Shown here in pieces: positions 11,662 through 20,914 of a stretch of DNA of 64,000 nucleotides; the stretch's first letter is position 1; the number at the start of each line of letters is the position of its first letter. A program made the translations under genes and the position numbers. The notes under the pieces are model-generated. The model ran no database searches. It saw only the letters and a program-made list of their open reading frames with translations, and had not been told where the DNA came from. This stretch comes from Plantago ovata (Eukaryota; Streptophyta; Magnoliopsida; Lamiales; Plantaginaceae): positions 72,328,496 to 72,392,495 of the forward strand of contig CM051457.1 in assembly GCA_028274465.1 (NCBI GenBank). Direction: 5' to 3'.

Positions 11662-14438
11662 TCATCAAATGAATCACCAAAAAGGGAAAAATCATCCATG
11701 AAAACTTCAACAAATTTAGCTACCATGTCAGAGAAAACAGAAAGCATGCACCTTTGAAAAGTGGCGGGAGCATTGCATAGTCCAAATGGCATCCTCCTAT
11801 AGGCAAATGTTCCGAATGGGCAAGTGAATGTCGTCTTCTCCTGATCCTCCGGTGCAATCGGAATCTGGTAGAAACCTGATAAACCATCAAGAAAACAATA
11901 GAACTTCCGCCCCGCAAGGCGGTTTAGCATGTCATCTATAAATGGTAAAGGGAAGTGGTCTTTTTTAGTGACGGCATTTAATCTTCTGTAGTCAATGCAC
12001 ATCCGCCATCCAGTGGTCTTCCTAACTGGTACCAATTCTCCCTTCTCATTCTCTTCCACCGTGACTCCTGATTTCTTAGGAACTACATGTACCGGGCTCA
12101 CCCATCGACTATCTGGAATGGGATAAATCATATCAGCATCTAACAACTTCATCACTTCCTTCTTTACGACCTCTTGCATTCCTGGATTTATCCTTCGCTG
12201 AGGTTGCCTAACAGGTTTAGCATCTTGTTCTAGAGTGATGTTGTGCACGCATCTTGTAGGGCTAATTCCTTTGATATCGTTGATCCCCCATCCTATAGCT
12301 GCGGAATTTTCCTTCAATACTTCAATCATCTTACTTTCTTCATTGTCGGAGAGATGTGAGGAGACAATCACAGGCTTTTTCTGATTTTCTCCTAAATACA
12401 CATACTTGAGGTGCGTAGGAAGCGGTTTTAATTCTAAGCTAGGTTCTTCAGGAAACCCACTTTCTTCTTCTTCTTCATCCAAAGGTTCAAGTACCTCTTC
12501 TCCTGCGGGAATTTCTGGGGTGCTATCCATTATTTCCACTAGTTCCCTTGCTTCTTTGGTCATGTAGCACGTCTCAGCTTGCATTGTTAGTGCTTCCTCA
12601 AGTGGTTCGCGGTCGCCATGGCTATGATGAAATTCGGGAATTGCGGATTCGTACCAATCGACAAATTTTAACTCCTCCGCAACTTCCTTATCTCTTACGC
12701 TACATCCTAGCAACTCAATCTTTTCGCCCATTACCTCCATAGTTATTTTCTTGCCCTTAAGTTCAAGGCATGTGTTGGTAGTTGCCATGAATGGTCTCCC
12801 CAGTAGTACTACGTGCTCACGGATATGGCTCTTTCCCTCGTCCGCGGATTTCATTACCACAAAATCTGCTGGGATTATCAATTTGTCCACTTTCACAAGG
12901 ATGTCCTCTATTATCCCGACTGGCCTCTTCACACTTTGGTCTGCCATATGGACCACCATATCAGTTGGTGTCAATTCTCCGAGTTCCAGGGCCTTGTATA
13001 CCGAATACGGCATTAAGTTAATGCTAGCTCCTAAGTCAAGCATTGCCTGCGTGGTTCGTCCATTCCCTAAGGCTATGTCGATGATGAAGCTGCCAGGATC
13101 CTTTTTCTTCATGGGCAATCCGGCAATCGAGTTGACCGTTTCAACCCCATTTACTTCCTTTCCTGAAGTAATCCTTTTGTTCTTGATCTCACGAAAGAAT
13201 TTCGTATAAGCTGGAATATTCTGGATTAACTCTAAGAGTGGCACATTAACCTCCACCTTTGACAGTCTTTGGAATAGGGGTGAATCTTGAATATCCTTCT
13301 TGACTGGTTTGATCCGACTCGGGTATGGCACATGTGGCTTCGGAGGCACATATGGATTGGAAGATTTGTGAAGCCCTTCTGGCACTCTAGTTCCTACCTC
13401 GGCTTCTTCATCATCTATGTCTACCACAGATGGTCCTGGTTCATCATTTTCTTCCGGAACTTCTTGAGGTTCTTCTGAACTTCCGCCAACCTTTTGTTCT
13501 GTGCTTGCCCCTCTATTATCGACCTCAGTAGATTCCACCCGCTTAGGACGTACAAAGTTGGGAATTTTGGTCATCTTGCCTCCTCGGAGCAGCAGATTCA
13601 CCTCCTCGCACTCATTCTCCTCGGTAGCAACAGTTGGAGGTTGCTCGGGATCGTCTTCAGTTGTCTCTTCGGCAAGTCTAGGATTGTCCTGTTCCTTGGA
13701 GTCGGGGGGTGATTCGCTCCTCTCCTCGGGTGGTTTGCTCACTACTTCCTGCGGGGCATCCTCGACTTCATTACCACACCTTCCACAATTCAGTAGGCTA
13801 AGCTCTTTGATAAGTTGCTCAGTTACTTCGATCGCTTCAAAAGCCTTCTCGATGCGAAGATTGTTCTCAGCCTGCCCTGCGTGTTCTACTTCGAAGACAC
13901 TCTCAATGGCTTTAATTCCTGCGTAAAATGCAAGTTCCTCCTCCTCACTGATGTCTTCGTCCTCAGAATAGCTTTCGTATACCCCCTCAGTTTCGTCTTG
14001 ATTTGAGTATATGTTGGCGACTTCGTTCGACATTATTTTCTCGGATTGTGCGGATCCATTGGCGTACGTTTGAAAGACCTTCACTGCCTCTTGAACTGTA
14101 CATTCTTCTAAACCTCCACATATCCCATCTATTTGAAGCCTAACTTCATCTCGTAGTCCTCCAACAAAAAACCAAATCAGCTCCCCATCGTCGAAACGGT
14201 GGTGGGGGCACACACATTTATACAGCTCAAATCGTTCATAGGTGTCGTAGAACCGCTCGTATTCTCCTTGCTTGAAGTATTCGATCCGATTCCGTAGTGC
14301 AATCGTCTCATGGTAAGGCATGAAACGTGCCAAGAACTCCTCTACTACTTGGCCCCAGGTCTTCAGTGATCCTGGTGCTAACCTTGCTATCCATATCCTT
14401 GGTTCATATCCCAAAGCAAAGGAAATAATTTCCTGCAT
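11634..14438 (-). CDS. Gag-protease-RT polyprotein of element B (frame broken at both ends)
   Basis: The longest intact frame in the window, 934 codons. The gag part (about residues 1-130) has the retrotransposon gag pattern with ERFELYK and CPHHRF. A long acidic linker follows, then the aspartic protease with DLGASINLMP starting near residue 468 and a second half ending LLGRPF. RT comes last: GWRMCIDYRRLN, KFYCFLDGLSGFYQI, MPFGLCNAPATFQ and the catalytic box FMDD near residue 911. The true start lies upstream at 14662, cut off by a frameshift near 14430, and the end shifts frame into RNase H. I see no CCHC zinc knuckle in the linker. Confidence 0.92.
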   Translation of the reverse strand: MQEIISFALGYEPRIWIARLAPGSLKTWGQVVEEFLARFMPYHETIALRNRIEYFKQGEYERFYDTYERFELYKCVCPHHRFDDGELIWFFVGGLRDEVRLQIDGICGGLEECTVQEAVKVFQTYANGSAQSEKIMSNEVANIYSNQDETEGVYESYSEDEDISEEEELAFYAGIKAIESVFEVEHAGQAENNLRIEKAFEAIEVTEQLIKELSLLNCGRCGNEVEDAPQEVVSKPPEERSESPPDSKEQDNPRLAEETTEDDPEQPPTVATEENECEEVNLLLRGGKMTKIPNFVRPKRVESTEVDNRGASTEQKVGGSSEEPQEVPEENDEPGPSVVDIDDEEAEVGTRVPEGLHKSSNPYVPPKPHVPYPSRIKPVKKDIQDSPLFQRLSKVEVNVPLLELIQNIPAYTKFFREIKNKRITSGKEVNGVETVNSIAGLPMKKKDPGSFIIDIALGNGRTTQAMLDLGASINLMPYSVYKALELGELTPTDMVVHMADQSVKRPVGIIEDILVKVDKLIIPADFVVMKSADEGKSHIREHVVLLGRPFMATTNTCLELKGKKITMEVMGEKIELLGCSVRDKEVAEELKFVDWYESAIPEFHHSHGDREPLEEALTMQAETCYMTKEARELVEIMDSTPEIPAGEEVLEPLDEEEEESGFPEEPSLELKPLPTHLKYVYLGENQKKPVIVSSHLSDNEESKMIEVLKENSAAIGWGINDIKGISPTRCVHNITLEQDAKPVRQPQRRINPGMQEVVKKEVMKLLDADMIYPIPDSRWVSPVHVVPKKSGVTVEENEKGELVPVRKTTGWRMCIDYRRLNAVTKKDHFPLPFIDDMLNRLAGRKFYCFLDGLSGFYQIPIAPEDQEKTTFTCPFGTFAYRRMPFGLCNAPATFQRCMLSVFSDMVAKFVEVFMDDFSLFGDSFDECLQRLDLV

Positions 14439-14662
14439 AATTGATCCTCGGTGAACCCCCTTGCTGGAACTTTTGCTACTTCCTCTTCATAGGACCTGAT
14501 GAAGCCTATCGGATTCATATCCTCTCCTTCTTCGAACCTTGGTATCCTTCTTACTATGGTGCTTGTTACCTCGTACCCCGATAACTCTTCTTCCAAGAAT
14601 ATAGCTGACCCCCTCCTGACTTGCGAGAACGTCGGCGTCAAGCGGGCTTTTAAGGTCGTCAT
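14387..14662 (-). pseudogene. Gag N-terminus of element B
   Basis: Starts MTTLKARLTPTFSQV, the start shared with gag of C at 19904, and runs to LCRKLF before changing frame. The next frame continues with FALGYEPRI, so one indel near 14430 separates start and body. Without it the gag-pol frame would begin here, about 230 bp after the PBS. Confidence 0.88.
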
Positions 14663-14895
14663 ACTTGGAAATCTATATCAGGAGTAACTCAAAACTAAAA
14701 ATTAGCCTCATTAGAAATTTCAAAAAATCGAGAATAAATCTAAATATCGAATACTACTAAGGCTAGGAAAGGGAAATTAGAAACAGACTAGGAAAGCAGT
14801 ATTAGAGAGAGATTAAAAAGGAACACTAAATCTAATAGAATTAGGAATCTAAAGCTGTAAATATAAACAAATTAAACAGAAAAAAGGAGTATAGT
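14663..14895 (-). other. 5' leader of element B
   Basis: AT-rich untranslated leader between the PBS and the gag start, with no visible gene. The leaders of C (19687-19903) and D (42501-42643) are similar in length and composition. Confidence 0.7.
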
Positions 14896-14912
14896 CCCCG
14901 GCAACGGCGCCA
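14896..14912 (-). promoter_or_regulatory. Primer-binding site, tRNA-Asp type, element B
   Basis: The element strand reads TGGCGCCGTTGCCGGGG, complementary to the 3' end of plant tRNA-Asp including CCA. It sits 3 bp inside the 5' LTR. The same 17 bases occur in C (19670-19686) and D (42484-42500). Confidence 0.92.
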
Positions 14913-14915
14913 ATT

Positions 14916-16179
14916 TGATGAACGTGTCAAGGTCAATCAAATAAATTTGTTATTTAGCCAAAGGCAATCCACAACTACAACGAAAACCGTAGTGTAGCAG
15001 TAGAATGACTCGAGTGTCGTTCTCTCAGGACTATAACTAGCTTTATCTATTTAACAAGAAAATATAAATCAGCAGACAGATAGCAATGGGGGGTTTCTAG
15101 CAGATAATGGAGATTGGTGATAGTATGGTCCTTCTTAACATAATGGGTCGATAATCATGCATAAATTCCTCGGTCTTGCATAGAGATCTTTGAATCAATC
15201 TAGTGTCCTGTTGCAAGTATTAAGCACTACGAAGATAATTTGGTCTGATTAGTCAATCACGGTTGTCCTAATGTGTTCTGTAATTATTCAACACTACGAA
15301 GTTAATTGGTCTGATGGTCGACTAGTGTCCAATTGTGCATAATAATCAATACAACATACGAGAATTTTGGTTACAACTGATCAACGAAATAAAGCAATGA
15401 CACGGAGTATAATGCGCGATATAGCCATTAGCATGATTACCTTCCCTTCGCTAAGAATTCACATACTACCACCAACGATAAGTTTAGCTACTCATAATAT
15501 GCATGCAATCAACAGAAATCATAGAAGAAAACATATTGAAAGATAAATAAAATAAGTAGAATAAAACTGTAAGATACAAAGTTACCGAAGGTTGTCAATC
15601 TCCGGATGATTGCGGTCCTACGAGCTCCAAACTGCTATGAAAAATTATCCCCTAAGCTACGGAACTCCCAGGACAGGCCCCAGGAAGTTCCTACCTAAAA
15701 CTATAGAGAGAGGTGTGAAAGTAGGTCCGGAAAGATACCATTTTCAGAGAGAAAACTGAGCACTATATATAGGCCCCGAATAAACTCTGGGGCGGTTCGC
15801 CGCAGAATGGGGCGGTTCGCCCCCCGTCTTTTTCGTGGAATTCCGCGTTTTTCGACGCGGATTTGGATTTCTTCACCTTTTCGGACTCGGTTTCTGACTT
15901 CTAGTGGCCTTCTAACCTCCAGATTCGACCCCTAGACTCCAAATCCTATCCGGAAACCTTCAGATACTCCAAATAGGCTTCTGGAACACCAATTCCTTGT
16001 CAACTTCAATATAATTGCCCAGAAATCCCCGAATTTCAACCAAAACCTGTAAAATAAAATCTCAAGGGAAACGTGACACTATTCTAATAAAATGTACTAA
16101 AATATAGCTAAATTAACATAGAGGATAGCTAAAATAGGTGAAAAAGACTCGAATGAAAGTGTAAAATACACATTCATCA
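14916..16179 (-). repeat. LTR shared by elements A and B
   Basis: A 1264-bp LTR from TGATGAACG to ATTCATCA. It has the PBS of B on its left and a polypurine tract (16180-16193) on its right, so it is the 5' LTR of B and also the 3' LTR of truncated A. It carries two palindrome units, GGGGCGGTTCGCC at 15789-15801 and GGGGCGGTTCGCCCC at 15809-15823, next to the TATA run at 15762-15773. The shared LTR points to unequal recombination between LTRs of neighbouring or sister copies. Confidence 0.9.
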
Positions 16180-16888
16180 AACTCCCCAAACCGAACCTTT
16201 GCTTGTCCTCAAGCAACTAAGCTAGACTCTAATACAAAAAACATGCAAGACACAAAATGGAGTTTCATGCCAAATAAAATGAACTAATCTACTAAATCTA
16301 CCAAAAAACATATGAACAAAAACCATATAAATCAAAGCATGAATATAGGTTGAAAAATACCTCGATTGACTTATACACATCCACATAAACACTTATGTCA
16401 AGACAAGATAGTCTCTTGTAACATTCTCTACCTGGACCTAGTCAGTGACGACGTAATGATGCATGCTAAGATACGAATGGTTGCCCCGTGCCTATGAAAC
16501 TGTGGACTTACTGCTGTTCCACCATGTTAAGACTTTTCCTCAAAAGAGGTCGAACCAGTACTGGCTCTCATCAAACGAAGGAGGGTTCCCTATAAAAGAT
16601 AACACTCCCCTATTCTACCCATCTCTCAAGTAAAGTCTTAAGCTATTCACCACTTCCTGAATGGCAGGACGAGGGTGGTCTAGAACAGATGACACTTAAG
16701 ACAAAAAGATAAAAAATAGAAAAACAAGATTACGAACATTACAAAAATGGAAAAGACTCAAACTTTGCTAAACTGCTATTTGGCTTTCTGTTTTGGACCC
16801 TTCTTTGCTTTTTTGGGGTCTTTTCTTTTTTTCTTTTTTTCCTTCCAGATTCTTTTTTCTTTTCTCTTTTTTTTCTGGAATTTTTCTT
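16180..16888 (-). mobile_element. Truncated Athila-like internal end (element A)
   Basis: Matches 8027-8737 of B: polypurine tract, 3' non-coding sequence and the start of the A/G tract. The match ends abruptly at 16888 inside that tract, after tttttctt, and unrelated DNA follows. The hairpin pair, all coding parts and the 5' LTR of A are missing. The breakpoint inside a simple tract suggests deletion or illegitimate recombination. Confidence 0.85.
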
Positions 16889-18380
16889 AACCATAATGGT
16901 TTGTCGAGTCCTACTTACAAGAAACGATATTAAGAGAATTATGCAAGACATTGAAATCTAAAAGGAATTTTAGCAAGCTACATTGTATTGATATGACGGA
17001 AATTCAAATACAACTGCAACAATGGGCTTCATGGCCAATTACAACGAAATAAAAGTCCTAATCAAAAGAAAACATGAAAAACAACAATTAAAGTGGAGCC
17101 TTCCCCACGAGTTCTTGGTTCTTGGTCGTAACATCTCTTCTTCAAGCATAAAACCTCTGCATGGTGGTAGCGTTCCAGGTATTCTTAAGATCCTTCCCCT
17201 CCATGTCCTTAAGATGGTAGCTTCCATTGGAGTAAGCCTTTACTACCTTATACGGTGCTTCCCACTTGCGATGAACTTTCCCCACATTCTCTAGGATGTC
17301 TGCTTTCCTCAACACTAAGTCTCCAACTTGGAACTCTTTGTTCCTCACATGCTTGTTATATGCTTTTGCAATGATAGCTTGATATCGAAGGATGTTTGCC
17401 AACGATGTAGTCCTTGACTCTTCCAACATTTCCATATCATACATCCTTGCTTCATGATTGTCCCCTGGCTCGTATCCTTGGATCCTTATAGTCTCCACGG
17501 CAATCTCAGCTGGTATCACGGCTTCTGAACCGTACACTAAGGAGAAAGGAGTTTCCCTTGTAGCCACTTTTGAAGTGGTCCTATAGGCTCATAGGACTCC
17601 ATTCAACTCATCTACCCAATCTCGTTTGCATGCTTCAGACCTTCTCTTTAAGAGATCAACGAGTGTCTTATTGACAGCCTTAGTTTGTCCATTTGCTTGG
17701 GGATAGCCAACTGAAGTGAACCTTCTTTCTATCTTCATGGTCTCACACCATGCTTTGAACTTTGATCGTGAAATTTGAGCCCCATTATTAGATATCAAGA
17801 TACTTGGTAATCCAAAGCGGCATACAATATTTCTCCAAACAAAGTCCATGATTTTGTTTTCAGAAATTGTTGCAACTGCCTCTGCTTCCGCCCATTTGCT
17901 AAAATATTCAACAGCTACTATTATGAACTTTTTCTGTCCGGATCCTCTCGGAAAAGGTCCTACTATATCGATTCTCCATTGATCGAAAGAACAAGTTATA
18001 GTAGCCGGGATGAGAGGAATTGCTGAGGCGTGAGAGGTCTTAGCAAAGTACTGGCAATCTTCACACTTCTTCACATAGGACGTAGCATCTTCTTGCAAAG
18101 TTGGCCAGTAGTAGCCTTGGCGATATATTTTCTATCCCAGTGCTCGTCCTCCGGAATGGTTCCCACAAATTCCTTTGTGTATCTCATATAGGATTGCCTC
18201 CGCTTCTTCCTCATTAGCACATCTCAGGTGTGCTCCCTTGAAGGACTACTTATAGAGATAATCTCCTTGAATGAAATATTTCAATGATCTCTCTTTGACT
18301 TTCCTTGCTTCAACATGGTCTTGGGGAAGCCTTCCTCTGAAGAGATAGTCTGTCAATGGATGCATCCAGCTGGTTCCCGG
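16889..18380 (-). mobile_element. Decayed Tat-like Ty3/gypsy fragment
   Basis: A minus-strand remnant holding only the linker before integrase, integrase, and sequence beyond its end. The assignment to the Tat group rests on the integrase words GICGNHSGGRALG, GYYWPTLQEDA and TPFSLVYGSEAVIPAEI. No LTR, gag or RT remains in the window. Sequence 16889-17140 lies beyond the integrase end and shows no gene. The copia LTR E is inserted at 18380/18381, so this is the oldest layer of the right half. Confidence 0.82.
17142..18098 (-). pseudogene. Tat-like integrase
   Basis: Two frames form one integrase: 17589-18098 (CX2C zinc end KKCEDCQYF, core with DIVGPFPRGSG and SNNGAQ) and 17142-17567 (TPFSLVYGSEAVIPAEI, then the C-terminal domain with KWEAPYKVVK). 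Relatives usually have SDNG and GQAEAVN. Here they read SNNG and GQTKAVN, so both the second catalytic aspartate and the glutamate are lost. A stop after DELNGVL and a frame break near 17580 also interrupt it. It is clearly a relic. Confidence 0.85.
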
Positions 18381-18472
18381 TGTAAGAAAATATGGTCAGA
18401 GTTACCCCTAGGGTACGCAACGGAATTTCAAAAATTTTCTTAACATGCAGGTTAATTGATCATGCATATAAC
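18381..18472 (-). repeat. Left piece of copia LTR E
   Basis: Begins TGTAAGAAAATATGGTCAG, matching the starts of the element F LTRs at 22349 and 30212, and runs 92 bp until element C begins. The final ataac (18468-18472) is the target-site duplication made by C. The LTR resumes at 62310. Confidence 0.9.
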
Positions 18473-19666
18473 TGATGAATGTGTATTTTACACTTTCATT
18501 CGAGTCTTTTTTCACCAATTTAGCTATCCTCTATGTTAATTTAGCTATATTTTAGTGCATTTTATTAGAATAGTGTCACGTTTCCCTCTAGTTTGTATTT
18601 TACAGGTTTTGAGTGAAAAATGAGGTTTTCCGGGCAATTATATTGAAGTAGACAAGGAATTGGTGTTCCGAAGGACTATTTGGAGTATCCAGAAGATTCC
18701 GGACAGGATTTGAAGTCTAGAGGTCTAATCTACAGGCTAAAAGGTCACTAGAAGGCAAAAACCGAGTCCGAAACGGAGAAGAAATCCAAAAACGCGTCGA
18801 AAACGGGTAAAAGGCCGAAAAAAACTCCCGGGCGAGTCGCCCGGGACGTGGGGCGAATCGCCCCACACCAGGCGAATCGCCCTTCGCCCCACACCTGCCG
18901 GATGCCTATATATAGTTGCTCAGTTTTCTCCGTTTTTCATACTTTCTCAGACCTTTTCTATCACCTTTCTCATTAGTTTTAAATAGGAATTCTCCAGAGT
19001 CTGTTTTGGGGGTTCTTAGCTTAGGAGATACTTTTTCTTAGCGTTTTGGAGCTTGTAAGATCGTGATTCTTCGGAGATTGACAACCTTCGGTAACATTGT
19101 ATCTTACAGTTTTTCTATTTATATTTATATATTTTTCATCATGTTTTCATTCATTCGTGGTATGATTTCTGTTGATTGCATGACATCTATGAGTAGCTAA
19201 ACTTCTCATTGATGATAGTATGTGATTTCTTAGCGAAGGGTTTTAATAATTATGCTAGTGGCTATATCGCGCATTATACCTAGAGTTATTGCTTTATTTA
19301 TTTGATCTATCTAAAACCTCTATCTTCGTAGTGTTGAATAATTACGGAAAGCAATTGGACAATTCATTGATCAAAGATCTCTATGCAAAACCGTGGAATT
19401 TATGCATGATTATTAACCTGCTATGCTTTGAATGACCATACTATCACCAATCTCCATTATCTGTTAAGAAAAACCTTTGCTAAGTCGTCTGTTGATTTTA
19501 TATTCTTAAGTTAGATTAGATAAAGCTAGTTATAGTCCTTAGAGATCGACACTCGAGGTTATTCTACTGCTACACTACGGTTTTCGTTGTAGTTGTGAAT
19601 TGCCTTTGGCTTAATACAAATTTATTTGATTAACTAGAATCTGACAAGTTCTAAACCAGTTCATCA
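18473..19666 (+). repeat. 5' LTR of element C
   Basis: 1194 bp from TGATGAATG to GTTCATCA. The TATA box ctatatatag is at 18906-18915. Directly upstream lies a palindrome cluster: CCCGGGCGAGTCGCCCGGG at 18827-18845, GGGGCGAATCGCCCC at 18850-18864 and a partial unit at 18870-18882. This LTR is of a different subtype from those of B and D. Confidence 0.93.
18827..18915 (+). promoter_or_regulatory. Palindrome cluster and TATA box in the 5' LTR of C
   Basis: Three GC-rich inverted repeats are packed into about 55 bp, followed about 25 bp later by ctatatatag. The 3' LTR keeps the same layout (61458-61560) but differs in the last unit. The position just upstream of the TATA box suggests a promoter role; that is inference. 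Confidence 0.7.
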
Positions 19667-19669
19667 AAT

Positions 19670-19686
19670 TGGCGCCGTTGCCGGGG
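19670..19686 (+). promoter_or_regulatory. Primer-binding site, tRNA-Asp type, element C
   Basis: TGGCGCCGTTGCCGGGG, three bases after the 5' LTR, identical to the sites in B and D. Confidence 0.92.
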
Positions 19687-19903
19687 ACTATACTCTTTTT
19701 TTCTGTTTAGATTTTTTATATTTTCAGCATTCAATTCCTAGTTCTAGTAGTTTTAGTTTTCCTATTTAGTCTCTCTCTGATACAGTTTCCTAGTCTTAGT
19801 AGTTTTCGATTTTATAGTGATTTCTAGAAATTTGCTTAATCTTCGAGATTTCTAACGAGACCAATTTTCAGTTTTGAGTTACTCCCATTCCAGATTTCCA
19901 GGT

Positions 19904-20814
19904 ATGACGACCTTAAAAGCTCGCTTAACACCTACGTTTTCACAAGTCAAGAAAGGGTCAGCTATATACTTGCAAGAAGAGTTGTCGGGGTATGAGGTAA
20001 CGGGTTCTGTAGTGAGAAGGATACCGAGGTTCGAAGATGGAGTGGGGATGAATCCGTTAAGCTTCATCAGGTCCTATGAGGAGGAAATAGCTAAAGTTCC
20101 AGCAAAGGGGTTCACCGAGGATCAATTATGCAGAAAATTATTTTCTTTTACCCTGGGATATGAACCAAGGATTTTGATAGCAAGGTTAGCACCAGGATCA
20201 CTGAGGACCTGGAGCCAAGTAGTAGATGAGTTCTTGGCGCGTTTCATGCCTTACCATGAGACGATTGCACTGCGGAATCGGATCGAACACTTCAAACAAG
20301 GAGAGTACGAGCGGTTCTGTGACACCTATGAACGTTTTGAGCTGTATAAACGTGAGTCCATCACCGTTTCAACGACGGGGAGCTGATTTGGTATTTTGTT
20401 GATGGTTTACGTGATGATGTTAGGCTTCAAGTGGATGGGATGTGCGGAGGATTAGAAGAATGTACAGTTGAAGAGGCAGAGAAGGTCTTTCAAAAGTACG
20501 CCAATGGATCTGCACAATCCGAGAAGATAATGTCAAATCAAGTCACCAACGTATATTCAAATCGGGGCGAAACTGACGGGTTATACGAAGGATATTCTGA
20601 AGACGAAGATATCAGTGAAGAGGAGGAACTTGCGTTTTACGCAGGGATTAAAGCCATTGAGAGTGTTTTCGAGATAGCACACGTGGGGCAAGCTGAGAAC
20701 AATCTTCACATCGAAAAGTCTTTTGAAGCAGTCGAAGTAACTGAGCAACTTATCAAGGAGCTTAGCCTGTTGAAGTGTGAAAGGTGCGAAAAAGCAGTCG
20801 AAGACGCCCCCTAG
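19904..20814 (+). pseudogene. Gag of element C, N-terminal and middle part
   Basis: Starts MTTLKARLTPTFSQV, the same start as gag of B; an upstream in-frame ATG at 19874 is not shared. The first frame runs to 20386 through FTLGYEPR and ERFELYK. A frame break near 20360-20390 follows, and 20431-20814 continues with GMCGGLEECTVEEAEKVFQKYANGSAQSEKIMSNQV and an acidic linker. The stop at 20812-20814 comes just before the palindrome array. The protein would form the capsid core in the cytoplasm. No zinc knuckle is seen. Confidence 0.88.
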
Positions 20815-20820
20815 AAGTAG

Positions 20821-20911
20821 GGGGCGAACCGCCCGATGCGGGGGGCGAATCGCCCCCCACAAACAGAGAACTCGGGGCGACTCGCTCGAGGTAGGGGGCG
20901 AATCGCCCCCC
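20821..20911 (+). repeat. Array of four GGGGCGA-type palindromes inside gag of C
   Basis: Units: ggggcgaaccgccc (20821-20834), GGGGCGAATCGCCCC (20842-20856), a worn cggggcgactcgctcg (20873-20888) and GGGGCGAATCGCCCC (20895-20909). They lie in the linker between capsid and protease and break the gag frame. In B the matching place has only one decayed unit-like stretch (ggggggtgattcgctcc near 13705-13721). These are the same units as in the LTR promoter. Confidence 0.85.
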
Positions 20912-20914
20912 AGG

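Larger units (their letters stand above)
6806..16179 (-). mobile_element. Athila-like Ty3/gypsy element B, nearly complete
   Basis: A 9374-bp minus-strand element: 5' LTR at right (14916-16179), PBS for tRNA-Asp, gag, protease, RT, RNase H, integrase, long 3' non-coding region, polypurine tract and 3' LTR at left (6806-8026). Athila affiliation rests on the tRNA-Asp PBS, the DLGAS protease, the [12 protein letters not shown] integrase segment and the long 3' region. There is no second ORF between integrase and the 3' LTR. A few frameshifts, two stops and an altered integrase catalytic residue make it non-functional as read. Some indels may be sequencing errors near the gap. Confidence 0.93.

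Noticed and set aside
14896..14912. tRNA-Asp gene fragment
   Set aside because: It is only the 17-nt primer-binding site next to an LTR; no tRNA body is present.
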